Of a stretch of DNA of 64,000 nt, positions 40,385-48,040 are shown one piece after another. Each line of letters opens with the position of its first letter. Within the stretch, counting starts at the first letter, position 1. The translations under genes were made by a program, and so were the position numbers. The DNA comes from Bacillota bacterium (GTDB lineage Bacteria > Bacillota > Sulfobacillia > JAJZYS01 > JAJZLH01). The notes below the pieces were generated by a model, which saw only the letters and a list, made by a program, of their open reading frames with translations, made no database searches and was not told where the DNA came from. The DNA is taken from the NCBI GenBank assembly GCA_021850485.1, contig JAJZLY010000029.1, positions 1-64,000 on the forward strand, given 5' to 3'.

Positions 40385-41049
40385 CCGGACCGGAGGAGGT
40401 CCGGTCCGCCCCAGACCTGCCTTTCATTCATCGGTACCAGGAAGGCTCCGGCAGCGGGCCAAAAACCACCTTTTTGTTGCTGCACGGCACCGGCGGCGAC
40501 GAGCGAGATCTCTTTCCGCTGGCCCAGCGTCTGATCCCAGGAGCCAACCTGCTCGGCGTGCGGGGGAAGGTCCTAGAAGACGGCATGGCCCGGTATTTTC
40601 GGCGGCTGACCGAGGGCGTCTTCGATGAACGAGACCTGATCGGACGGGCGGCCGAGCTGGCCGCGTTTGTCCCGGCCGCCGCTCTAGTTCATCACTTCGA
40701 CGCCGATCGCGTCTTCGCACTCGGTTACTCGAACGGGGCCAACATGGCGGCGGCCCTGCTCCTGCTCCACCCGCATCTACTGCAAGGAGGCATCTTGTTC
40801 CGGACCATGATGCCGCTGACGGCGCCTGTCCCAGTGGATCTGACCGGTACCGCCGTCTTGCTCAGCCAGGGTGAGCGCGACCCGTTTGTCACGAGGCAGC
40901 GGGCCGAGGAGTTGGCCCGAGCGCTCGAAACGTGCGGCGCGACGGTGACAGTTAAGTGGCAGCAGTCCGGCCACGGCCTGACTGAAGCCGACCTGAGCGA
41001 CGCCAGCAACTGGCTGGCCGATATCCGACAGGACAGAACCGGCGCCTAG
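40381..41049 (+). CDS. mhqD: MhqD-like carboxylesterase (alpha/beta hydrolase)
   Basis: A 222-residue phospholipase/carboxylesterase-family hydrolase. Oxyanion loop LLLHGTGGDERDLFPLA, nucleophile Ser in ALGYSNGANMAAAL (GxSxG), Asp in LSQGERDPFV and His in QQSGHGLTEAD. In B. subtilis mhqD accompanies mhqO under MhqR. Here it is translationally coupled to the mhqO-like gene. Substrate is probably an ester arising from quinone or aromatic stress, which is an inference. Confidence 0.85.
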   Translation: MTGPEEVRSAPDLPFIHRYQEGSGSGPKTTFLLLHGTGGDERDLFPLAQRLIPGANLLGVRGKVLEDGMARYFRRLTEGVFDERDLIGRAAELAAFVPAAALVHHFDADRVFALGYSNGANMAAALLLLHPHLLQGGILFRTMMPLTAPVPVDLTGTAVLLSQGERDPFVTRQRAEELARALETCGATVTVKWQQSGHGLTEADLSDASNWLADIRQDRTGA

Positions 41050-41103
41050 GCGACAGAGGCGATCTGGCTTGGCAAGGCGGCTTCGATATGGCACAACGGA
41101 AGC

Positions 41104-42477
41104 ATGGCAGACGCATCCTACAATTCACCCGTCGACACCATCCGTCTGTCGGAACTGATTGGCGCTTTATCTCGCGCCCTTGACCTCACCGAGGGACAGG
41201 CCTTTGGCCATTCGCTCAGTTCCTGCCTGATCGGAATGCAACTGGCGCAAGCGATTGGGCTCGATCGTGAGTCCCGTTCTGCGCTTTTCTATGCGCTGTT
41301 GCTCAAGGATGCGGGCTGTTCGTCCAACGCGGCAATGGTGCAAGAGATGTTTCAAACGGACGATCTGGCGGCCAAGCGCGACCTGAAAATGATGGACTGG
41401 ACGCAGCCGCTGCAGGCGGTCCGCTTCGGCCTGTCTCTTGCCGGCCGTGGCCGAAGCGCCTGGACCCGCCTGATCCGGATCATCGCCTTGGCGCCCGGCG
41501 GCATGGCGCCGGCCCGCCAGATGTTCGCTGTCCGCTGTGAGCGGGGGGCGGATATCGTCCGCATGATGTCATTTCCGGAGACGACGGCACAGGCGATCCG
41601 GTCATTGGACGAACACTGGGATGGCCGGGGCTATCCTGCCGGCCTGACCGGGGAGCAAATTCCCCTGCTGGCCCGCATCGCTGGACTCAGCCAGACCGTG
41701 GAGATCTTTCGCAGCACAGTCGGCCGCATGGGCGCCATGGCCATGGTCCGTCGACGTAGCGGCAGCTGGTTTGACCCTGAGTTGGTGCGGGTGTTTTCGC
41801 GTTTGGCGGCCGAGGACGCGTTTTGGTCGCGGTTGGCATCCGATCGGCCCCAATTGATGGCGGCCGTGGCCGCTCTGGAGCCGCCAGAGGCTCCGGAAAT
41901 GGCGGATTCGCAGCGGGTCGATCAGGTGGCGCTTGCCTTCGCCCAGATTATCGATGCGAAATCCCCTTACACGTACCGTCACTCCGAAGGGGTCGCCAAA
42001 TACGCCGTGGCGATCGGACGCCAGTTGGACTTCTCGCCGGTGCAGGTGCGAGAGATGCACCTGGCGGGGTTGCTCCACGATATCGGCAAACTGGGCGTAC
42101 CGAACATGGTCCTGGACAAAGCGGGGCCGTTGACGCACGAGGAGATGGAGGTGATTCGCCGCCATCCGCGGTATTCCGAGGAGATCTTATCGGAGGTGGC
42201 TGCGTTCTCCAGTTTGGCTGAAGTGGCGGCGGTTCATCATGAACGGGTCGACGGCAAAGGGTATTATCGAGGGGTGGTGCTGGCGGACTTTCCGCAAGCC
42301 CATCGCACGCTGCCGGTAGCGGACATCTACGAGGCCTTGACGGCGGACCGGCCGTACCGCCAAGCGATGAGCCCGGATGCGGCCCTGGCTCTGTTGCATA
42401 AGGAGGCGGGCAGCGGCGTCTGCCCCCGGGCGGTGACTGCTTTGGAAGCGGCATTGAACAAGGGAGAGGTGGCCTGA
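41104..42477 (+). CDS. Tandem HD-GYP-like protein with complementary degenerate sites
   Basis: A 457-residue cytoplasmic protein. The N-terminal HD module (residues 30-225) has KDAG at 68-71 where HD is expected, but an intact DGRGYPAG. The C-terminal module (270-450) has an intact HDIGKLGVP (His about 325), RHPRYSEEIL and HHERVDGKG, but GYYRG in place of GYPxG. So each half keeps a different part of the HD-GYP signature. It may be a cyclic-di-GMP phosphodiesterase with altered specificity or a different HD hydrolase. It overlaps the next small membrane gene (TGATGG). Confidence 0.82.
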   Translation: MADASYNSPVDTIRLSELIGALSRALDLTEGQAFGHSLSSCLIGMQLAQAIGLDRESRSALFYALLLKDAGCSSNAAMVQEMFQTDDLAAKRDLKMMDWTQPLQAVRFGLSLAGRGRSAWTRLIRIIALAPGGMAPARQMFAVRCERGADIVRMMSFPETTAQAIRSLDEHWDGRGYPAGLTGEQIPLLARIAGLSQTVEIFRSTVGRMGAMAMVRRRSGSWFDPELVRVFSRLAAEDAFWSRLASDRPQLMAAVAALEPPEAPEMADSQRVDQVALAFAQIIDAKSPYTYRHSEGVAKYAVAIGRQLDFSPVQVREMHLAGLLHDIGKLGVPNMVLDKAGPLTHEEMEVIRRHPRYSEEILSEVAAFSSLAEVAAVHHERVDGKGYYRGVVLADFPQAHRTLPVADIYEALTADRPYRQAMSPDAALALLHKEAGSGVCPRAVTALEAALNKGEVA

Positions 42478-42788
42478 TGGCTGAACTGGATAGCGGCGAC
42501 AAGGCCGAGGTGAAACGGCCGCTCGGCCGCCGAGTGTGGGCTGGCGGACTGATGATGGCGGCCGGACTGATCGTGTTGTTTTTGCCGGTGGTTCAGGTGC
42601 CTGGGTTCGGCGTGGTCACTGTCGCCCAAGCCCGCGGCATCTGCAGCGGCACCTTGGCGCCAGCAGTACCGATCCCTTCGGGCGCGGTCTGCGCCGGGCC
42701 GGCCGTCGCTTATGTCCTGGCTACCGCCATCTTCCTACTCGGGGTGGCACTGCTTTCTTGGGGCATCGCTAAGCCGCACCGAGATTGA
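42477..42788 (+). CDS. Small two-helix membrane protein
   Basis: A 103-residue protein with two membrane spans (GGLMMAAGLIVLFLPVVQV and AYVLATAIFLLGVALLSWGIA) joined by an external loop with two Cys (GICSGTL, AVCAGPAV) that could form a disulfide. I know no family. Its ATG overlaps the HD-GYP stop codon, so the two are co-translated and it may anchor or signal to that protein. Terminator follows. Confidence 0.7.
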   Translation: MAELDSGDKAEVKRPLGRRVWAGGLMMAAGLIVLFLPVVQVPGFGVVTVAQARGICSGTLAPAVPIPSGAVCAGPAVAYVLATAIFLLGVALLSWGIAKPHRD

Positions 42789-42812
42789 CAGGTGCCGGGC
42801 GCTGACGAACCA

Positions 42813-42838
42813 GGGGCTGGCCGATGTCGGCCAGCCCC
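42813..42838. terminator. Bidirectional intrinsic terminator
   Basis: A perfect 12-bp stem GGGGCTGGCCGA / TCGGCCAGCCCC followed by TCTTCATCT, between the membrane gene and the convergent hxlR-type gene. Confidence 0.75.
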
Positions 42839-42869
42839 TCTTCATCTGCCGAGCGGGACGATGCACGCC

Positions 42870-43232
42870 TCAGCTCGCCGAATCGACCTGCTGTTGGTTC
42901 AAGCAGGCATGGCCGTCTTGAGGATCCGGTTTGATATAGGTGCGGCCCCAGTTTTCCACCGCCTGCATCACGCCCTGGAGAGCCACCCCAGCCGGAGTCA
43001 GCCGGTAGAGCGTGCGCGGCGGGAACACCGACTGCACCTCGCGCCCAACCACGCCGAGTGTCACCAATTCGTCCAGGCGCTGGCTGAGCGTGGCCGGGTT
43101 GCACCCGCCAACGGACCGGGAGAGTTCGTTAAAGCCGCGCGGCTCGTTGAGGAGTTCGCGCACGATGTGGAGTACCCACTTCTGCTGCAACACTCCGATG
43201 GCGGCGTGGACGGGGCAGAAATCATCGCTCAT
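42870..43232 (-). CDS. HxlR-family transcriptional regulator
   Basis: A 120-residue winged-helix protein: CPVHAAIGVLQQKWVLHIVREL (with the conserved N-terminal Cys), PRGFNELSRSVGGCNPATLSQR then RLDELVTLGVVGREV, and YRLTPAGVAL. HxlR regulators often sense aldehydes or quinones through the N-terminal Cys. It is divergent from the YceI gene across a short AT-rich region containing a perfect inverted repeat, its likely operator. Confidence 0.9.
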   Translation of the reverse strand: MSDDFCPVHAAIGVLQQKWVLHIVRELLNEPRGFNELSRSVGGCNPATLSQRLDELVTLGVVGREVQSVFPPRTLYRLTPAGVALQGVMQAVENWGRTYIKPDPQDGHACLNQQQVDSAS

Positions 43233-43272
43233 GGACTGATCATAGACCGTCGGGACAAACTTTGCAAATCTA

Positions 43273-43301
43273 TTGCACTATGAAAATTATAGTGATATGA
43301 T
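43273..43301 (+). promoter_or_regulatory. yceI promoter with operator in the spacer
   Basis: TTGCAC (43273-43278), 17-base spacer, TATGAT (43296-43301). An exact inverted repeat CACTAT-7-ATAGTG (43276-43294) overlaps the -35 and fills the spacer, so a bound dimer would block RNA polymerase. Confidence 0.78.
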
Positions 43302-43337
43302 CAGCCCGGACCGAACGTTGTCAGAGGAGGATTCAGA

Positions 43338-43850
43338 ATGGTTTGGGAATTCGACCCGGCCCATACGTCGGCGCAGTTTGCAGTCCGCCACCTTGGGATC
43401 ATGACGGTGCGCGGGCACATGAATCTGGTGCGGGGCCAACTGGAAACAGAAGGCGAGATGCCGACCAAGGCCGAGGTGGCGCTCGACCCGAAGTCGATCG
43501 ACACCCGTGAGCCGAACCGGGACACCCATCTGCGCTCCCCGGACTTTTTGCTGGCGGATCAGCACCCGGAGATCGTGTTCAAGTCAACGGGCATCTCGGG
43601 ACGCAGGGACAGCCTCAAGATCGTGGGAGAGTTGACCATCCGTGGTATCACCAAGCCGGTCGAGCTGACCGGGGAGATGACACCCGTGATTTCGGACCAC
43701 CGGGGCCTGCCTCGCTTTGGTGTCAGCGTGGAGACCACCATCGACCGCAAGGAGTTCGGCATGGAGTGGAACCACTTGGTGGACAACGCTCTGATGGTTG
43801 GAGACCAGGTGAAAATCTCGGTTGAGGGCGAAGTCTTCCAACCGCAGTGA
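43338..43850 (+). CDS. YceI-family lipid-binding protein
   Basis: A 170-residue eight-stranded lipocalin-like barrel. Family signatures: WEFDPAHTSAQFAVRHLGIMT, VRGHMNLVRGQLE, SIDTREPNRDTHLRSPDFL, LTIRGITKPVEL, and DRKEFGMEWN. Such proteins bind polyisoprenoids or amphiphiles. There is no signal peptide, so this member is cytoplasmic. GAGGAGG precedes the ATG. Its divergence from an HxlR gene, with a shared operator, suggests induction by a reactive or lipophilic compound. Confidence 0.9.
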   Translation: MVWEFDPAHTSAQFAVRHLGIMTVRGHMNLVRGQLETEGEMPTKAEVALDPKSIDTREPNRDTHLRSPDFLLADQHPEIVFKSTGISGRRDSLKIVGELTIRGITKPVELTGEMTPVISDHRGLPRFGVSVETTIDRKEFGMEWNHLVDNALMVGDQVKISVEGEVFQPQ

Positions 43851-43874
43851 GCTGGACGAAACGCCTGTAAACCG

Positions 43875-43906
43875 CCGAGGCCGGCTTCCTAGGGAGCCGG
43901 CCTCGG
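43875..43906. terminator. Bidirectional intrinsic terminator
   Basis: A perfect 12-bp stem CCGAGGCCGGCT / AGCCGGCCTCGG with an eight-base loop between yceI and the convergent gpsA. Confidence 0.75.
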
Positions 43907-43923
43907 TCTGTGCCAGGCACGGT

Positions 43924-44916
43924 TCACGGTCCGGTTTGATCCTCCCGGGTCAGGGGCCGGGCCAGCAGGCGCGCCACCTCGTCGCGCGGCTGACAGCCCT
44001 CGAACAAGATGTGCGCCAGCGAAGACGCGATCGGCATCTCGACAGCGGATCGTTCGGCCAATGCCAGCGCTGCTCGGGTGGCGAACACGCCTTCGTAGAC
44101 GTAGGGTGTGCGGTCCATCACCGTCTGCGGCGTCTCACCCCTGCCGATGGCCAAGCCCAGGGCCCGGTTTCGGCTGTGGTTGCTGGTGGCAGTGGCAAGC
44201 AGGTCTCCGAGTCCGGCCAGTCCTGCAAAGGTCATCGGCTGCGCCCCTTCGGCCACTCCCAGTCGAAAGATCTCGGCCAGCCCACGGGTGAGTAGCGCCG
44301 CCTTGACGTTGTCGCCCAGGCCGAGGCCGTCCAAGATGCCGGCGGCAATGGCCAAGACGTTTTTCAGAGCCCCGGCCAGTTCGACCCCCAGGCGGTCGGA
44401 AGAGGCGTATAGGCGAAAGGAGGGACAGGCCAGCAGATCCCGGGCCAAAGCGGCCATCGCTGCATCAGGATGGGCCACCACCACCGCCGTCGGTTTCAGT
44501 TGGCCAACCTCTTCGGCGTGGCTTGGGCCGGACAGCTGCACAAGGTCCACACCGACTGCCGCCGCCACCTCGCTCATCCGGAAGAGCGACGGCAGTGCCA
44601 AGCCCTTGGCCGTCGACACGGCCAGGGCGGACCCGAGCAGCGGCGCACTGCGAGACAAGGTGTCGGCCATCGCCTGCGAAGGTACGGCGAAAATGCTCAC
44701 CTCAGCCTCTGCCAAGGCCAGAGCTAGATCGCCCGTGACCGTCACCGCAGCCGGCAGCGTTACGCCGGGTAGGTACACGGGATTGGTGCGCGTCTCGGCC
44801 AGTTGGCGGGCCATCTCCGGCCGTCTGGCGTACAGCCAGGTGTCGTCTGCGCGCTGACCGTACAGAGCCGCCAGAGCAGTGCCAAAGCCACCGGCGCCGA
44901 TGATCGCGATCTTCAT
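43924..44916 (-). CDS. gpsA: Glycerol-3-phosphate dehydrogenase [NAD(P)+]
   Basis: A 330-residue enzyme that reduces dihydroxyacetone phosphate to sn-glycerol-3-phosphate for phospholipid synthesis. N-terminal nucleotide site IAIIGAGGFGTALAALYG; catalytic Lys in VELAGALKNVLAIAAGI (about residue 190); AGLAGLGDLLATATS, then NHSRNRALG. It is the third gene of a dacA-plsY-gpsA operon and overlaps plsY (ATGA), coupling G3P supply to its acylation. Confidence 0.95.
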   Translation of the reverse strand: MKIAIIGAGGFGTALAALYGQRADDTWLYARRPEMARQLAETRTNPVYLPGVTLPAAVTVTGDLALALAEAEVSIFAVPSQAMADTLSRSAPLLGSALAVSTAKGLALPSLFRMSEVAAAVGVDLVQLSGPSHAEEVGQLKPTAVVVAHPDAAMAALARDLLACPSFRLYASSDRLGVELAGALKNVLAIAAGILDGLGLGDNVKAALLTRGLAEIFRLGVAEGAQPMTFAGLAGLGDLLATATSNHSRNRALGLAIGRGETPQTVMDRTPYVYEGVFATRAALALAERSAVEMPIASSLAHILFEGCQPRDEVARLLARPLTREDQTGP

Positions 44917-45491
44917 CTACGCACCGTAAGTCGTGGCTCTTCGTGGGCCAGCAGACGGCGGATGTTGGGTGCATGGCGGATGAGCATCAGCAACCACAGG
45001 CCCAGCACCAGGATTCGACTGGGCGTCGAGGCCGGCAGGACCAGCAGGGTGATCAGGGCCCCTGTGGCACCAAGCAGGGCAGAACTGGACACGATGCGCG
45101 TGATCAGGAGCAGGCCCAAGAAGATCAAGACGGCTACCAGGGCGGCAAGCGGGCTGGTCAGGAGCAACACGCCGAGCGATACCGCCACCACCTTGCCACC
45201 GTGAAAGCGCAAGGTGAACGGGTAGGCGTGGCCGAGACCGGCGCCGAGGCCTCCCAACGCGAAACCCCACGGTCCGACCAAGACAAAGCCGATCATTGCC
45301 GCGCAAGCTCCCTTGCCCGCATCCAGCAACAGAACCAGAAGGCCCGCCAATGGGCCAAGCGCCCGATTCACATTGGTTGCCCCGATATTGCCGGAGCCGA
45401 CCTCCTGCAGACGGACGCCTTTCAGACTGGCCAGCAGCACGCCAAAGGGAATGGATCCGATCAGGTATCCGAACACGGCGCTCTGGACCAC
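44913..45491 (-). CDS. plsY: Glycerol-3-phosphate acyltransferase PlsY
   Basis: A 192-residue membrane enzyme that transfers acyl groups from acyl-phosphate to G3P. The three conserved loops are present: GYLIGSIPFGVLLA, the GSGNIGATNVNRALGP loop, LLDAGKGACA, and the third motif GHAYPFTLRFHGGKVVAVSLG. In most PlsY the last loop reads F.GGKGVAT; here GGKVVAV replaces it, a small deviation. GTG at 45491 has GAGGGGGG upstream and gives the usual length; the longer frame is not homologous. Confidence 0.92.
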   Translation of the reverse strand: MVQSAVFGYLIGSIPFGVLLASLKGVRLQEVGSGNIGATNVNRALGPLAGLLVLLLDAGKGACAAMIGFVLVGPWGFALGGLGAGLGHAYPFTLRFHGGKVVAVSLGVLLLTSPLAALVAVLIFLGLLLITRIVSSSALLGATGALITLLVLPASTPSRILVLGLWLLMLIRHAPNIRRLLAHEEPRLTVRR

Positions 45492-45516
45492 CCGAAGCCC
45501 CCCTCGTCGGGATCGA

Positions 45517-46716
45517 TCAGAAGAAAATCGCCAGCCTGTACAGAAATGGGAAAGCCGGCGGCAACAGTGCCGGTGTGTAAGTCTCGGTGCCGACCGTGAG
45601 GGTGATTCGGCCCGGCAGGCCCTGGCCCCCTGCCGTCGGCGCCCAGGTGACATGGACTGACGTCCCCTTGGCGCCCACCAAGAGCAACGGGTGGGCTAGG
45701 CGAAGCGGTACAGAGAAGCCAAACGGCAGGTGAGCCACGGCCACCACGGTGCCCGCCGCCAGCAGTGTGGTGGTGTAATGCCGGTTGACATAGGTGACAA
45801 GCTGCTGGATCGAGGAGAAAATCGGCCCGAATCCACCGGGACCGTCCAGATAGATGCCCACCAGAAGCGGGTGGCCGGGCAGGCTGGTGCGGATCGCCCA
45901 GTCCAGGTTGCGGCCGGATTGCGGTGTCCACCCGGTCTTTACCCCCAAGGTGCCGGGCACCCGGCTGAGCAGCTGGTTGAGATTGGTGACGGTACCGAGA
46001 TCCGGGATAAAGATCTGCTTGGTGCGCACGATTTGGGCGAACGTCGGATTGGCCAAGGCGCGCAGGGTCAGGCTCAATAGGTCCTGCGGCGAGCCCTGGT
46101 CGGCCGGCGAGAGTCCGGACGGATCTTGATAGGACAGATGGGTAAGGCCCCAGGCCCTGGCCTGGGCATTCATCTGGGCGACAAAGGCACTTTCACCGCC
46201 AGGGTACATGCTGGCCAGGATGGATGCGGCGTTGTCGGCCGAGGGCAGCATCATGGCGTAGAGCAGTTGCGCCACCGAGTACTGCTGGCCTGCCAGCACC
46301 TGCATCACGCTGTCACCTTGAGCCAGTTCCTGGCGCGACTGCAGCTGCTCGGCGGCAGTGATGGTGGTGGTGCGACCCAACGGATAATTGGCGGAGTTCA
46401 GCACGACCATTGCGGTCATGATCTTGGTCAAAGAGGCCAGCGGCCAGGGCGTCTGGGCGACAGCAGCGGCCAGGGTCGCACCGCCGAGGGAGAGCGCGTA
46501 GCGAGGCGTCGGGAAACTAGGTAGCGGGGTCGAGGTGGACGGACCCGGCAACGCTGCCAGGGACACTGGGGTGGCCTTGACCGGTACCTTGGCCACCCGG
46601 CCGACCACCAGGGAAGCGGCCGTTCCGAGCAGTACCAGGGCGATCAGCCAGCGAAAGAGGGTACGCGTGAAGATGGCCTCCCTAGGGGCAGTGCGCGCAT
46701 CACCAACAACGGTCAT
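45517..46716 (-). CDS. D-alanyl-D-alanine carboxypeptidase (S11 family)
   Basis: A 399-residue membrane-anchored penicillin-binding protein. Residues 18-40 are a signal anchor (LFRWLIALVLLGTAASLVVG). S11 motifs: SxxK as SLTKIM with Ser95, second motif PSADNAA (S-A-D where S-x-N is usual), and KTG in GVKTGWTPQSG. It trims peptidoglycan stem peptides outside the cell. The C-terminal 120 residues include a second hydrophobic stretch and beta-rich tail. It is the first gene of the dacA-plsY-gpsA run; its stop is 25 bases before plsY. Confidence 0.88.
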   Translation of the reverse strand: MTVVGDARTAPREAIFTRTLFRWLIALVLLGTAASLVVGRVAKVPVKATPVSLAALPGPSTSTPLPSFPTPRYALSLGGATLAAAVAQTPWPLASLTKIMTAMVVLNSANYPLGRTTTITAAEQLQSRQELAQGDSVMQVLAGQQYSVAQLLYAMMLPSADNAASILASMYPGGESAFVAQMNAQARAWGLTHLSYQDPSGLSPADQGSPQDLLSLTLRALANPTFAQIVRTKQIFIPDLGTVTNLNQLLSRVPGTLGVKTGWTPQSGRNLDWAIRTSLPGHPLLVGIYLDGPGGFGPIFSSIQQLVTYVNRHYTTTLLAAGTVVAVAHLPFGFSVPLRLAHPLLLVGAKGTSVHVTWAPTAGGQGLPGRITLTVGTETYTPALLPPAFPFLYRLAIFF

Positions 46717-46901
46717 CCTACCCTATCGCCGCCTTTGGTGGCGACCGCGGCTCGAAGCTTCGCCCGATGGCATCGTGGCTTGGGACTCTGTGCCTTGACA
46801 GTGGCAGGAGAAAGAAGTACGGTACAAGAGTATTCGGAAGCCAATAGTTCGATATAGTATTAAAGGCGAGGTGGACGGAGACGGCGGATGCCTACGACCT
46901 G

Positions 46902-47339
46902 ATGGAATTGGTAGGACGAGCTCGGAATCTGGTGCTCAAGCGCCTGCGTGCTTCCTGGGGGGAACTGCTGCCCGGCACCGATCTCAGTCTGGAAGAGGCG
47001 ATGGTGTTGTTCAGTCTGCGTCAATGCGACCAGACCACACCCGGTGAACTAGCTACCAGACACGAAGTGCCGAAGAGCACGATGACCGGGATCTTGGATC
47101 GCCTGGTGGACAAGGGACTGGTCCGAAGGTGGCCGGACGACGAAGATCGCCGCCAGGTGCACGTCTCGCTGGCTGAGGCGGGTCGGGACAAGAAGATCGA
47201 TCCACGGCAGATTGGCGAGCGGATCAAGGCGGAGTTTGCCCACGCCCTCTCCCGGCTGGCCCCCACTGACTTCGAAAAATTGGATCAAGGCCTCAACGCT
47301 CTGATCGATGCCTTGCACAAGGAGGACGAAGCGCGATGA
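46902..47339 (+). CDS. MarR-family transcriptional regulator
   Basis: A 145-residue winged-helix repressor: MVLFSLRQCDQTTPGELATRHE, the recognition helix VPKSTMTGILDRLVDKGLV, and the wing RRWPDDEDRRQVHVSLAEAG. It overlaps emrA by 4 bases (ATGA) and so belongs to the efflux operon that it presumably represses. Upstream, TATAGT (46853-46858) is a possible -10 in an AT-rich segment. No strong ribosome site precedes the ATG. Confidence 0.88.
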   Translation: MELVGRARNLVLKRLRASWGELLPGTDLSLEEAMVLFSLRQCDQTTPGELATRHEVPKSTMTGILDRLVDKGLVRRWPDDEDRRQVHVSLAEAGRDKKIDPRQIGERIKAEFAHALSRLAPTDFEKLDQGLNALIDALHKEDEAR

Positions 47340-48028
47340 AAGGACTCGGCAGGACTCTGATGATTAACCTGGTGGTTTTGGTGGTGCTGGCTGGTGCAGC
47401 CTACATCGGCTACAGCTACTGGTATCAGGGCTACACCTATGTGACGACATCCAACGCCCAGGTCAGCGCGCCGATTGCCACCCTGTCGGCACCGGGTACC
47501 GGCGTGCTCACCAACTGGACGGTCTACCTCGGTGAACGGGTTAGCAAGGGTCAGCTGCTGGGAGACGTTGCCGTGACCAGTCATGCAACAGGCACCGCTA
47601 CCAGCGCCAGTGCCCCCGTGTCCACGCTGACTCAGATCCCAGTCAAGGCGACCAGCGCCGGAGTGATCGGCCAAGTCGACATCCCCAACGGATCAGCCGT
47701 GGAAGTGGGTCTACCACTGGCCAGCCTGGTCCAAACCAGCCAGCTGTATCTGATTGCCAACGTCGCCGAAACCTCCATCGCCAGCGTGCATATCGGCCAA
47801 AAGGCGACGATCACGGTCAGCGCCTACCCCAACCAGACCTTCACCGGCTATGTGTCCGAGATCGGACCGGCCACCGCCGGCAGCTTTTCGCTGCTGCCTA
47901 CGCAGAACACCACGACCGACTTCACGCCGGTCACCCAGGTGATCCCGGTGCTCATCCGCCTCGACTCCACCTTCGGTGACGCCCTGCGGGCCGGAGAGAG
48001 CGCCACGGTGCAGATTTCGATCCACTAG
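47336..48028 (+). CDS. emrA: HlyD/EmrA-type efflux adaptor
   Basis: A 230-residue membrane-fusion protein. Residues 8-28 are the membrane anchor (MINLVVLVVLAGAAYIGYSY); TSNAQVSAPIATLSAPGTGVL is the first half of the split lipoyl domain, PVKATSAGVIGQVDIPNGSAV the second, and a beta-barrel with GQKATITVSAYPNQTFTGYV follows. The long coiled-coil hairpin of Gram-negative EmrA is absent, as expected for a Gram-positive. It partners with the adjacent MFS pump. Confidence 0.88.
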   Translation: MKGLGRTLMINLVVLVVLAGAAYIGYSYWYQGYTYVTTSNAQVSAPIATLSAPGTGVLTNWTVYLGERVSKGQLLGDVAVTSHATGTATSASAPVSTLTQIPVKATSAGVIGQVDIPNGSAVEVGLPLASLVQTSQLYLIANVAETSIASVHIGQKATITVSAYPNQTFTGYVSEIGPATAGSFSLLPTQNTTTDFTPVTQVIPVLIRLDSTFGDALRAGESATVQISIH

Positions 48029-48040
48029 GAGGGTGCGACC

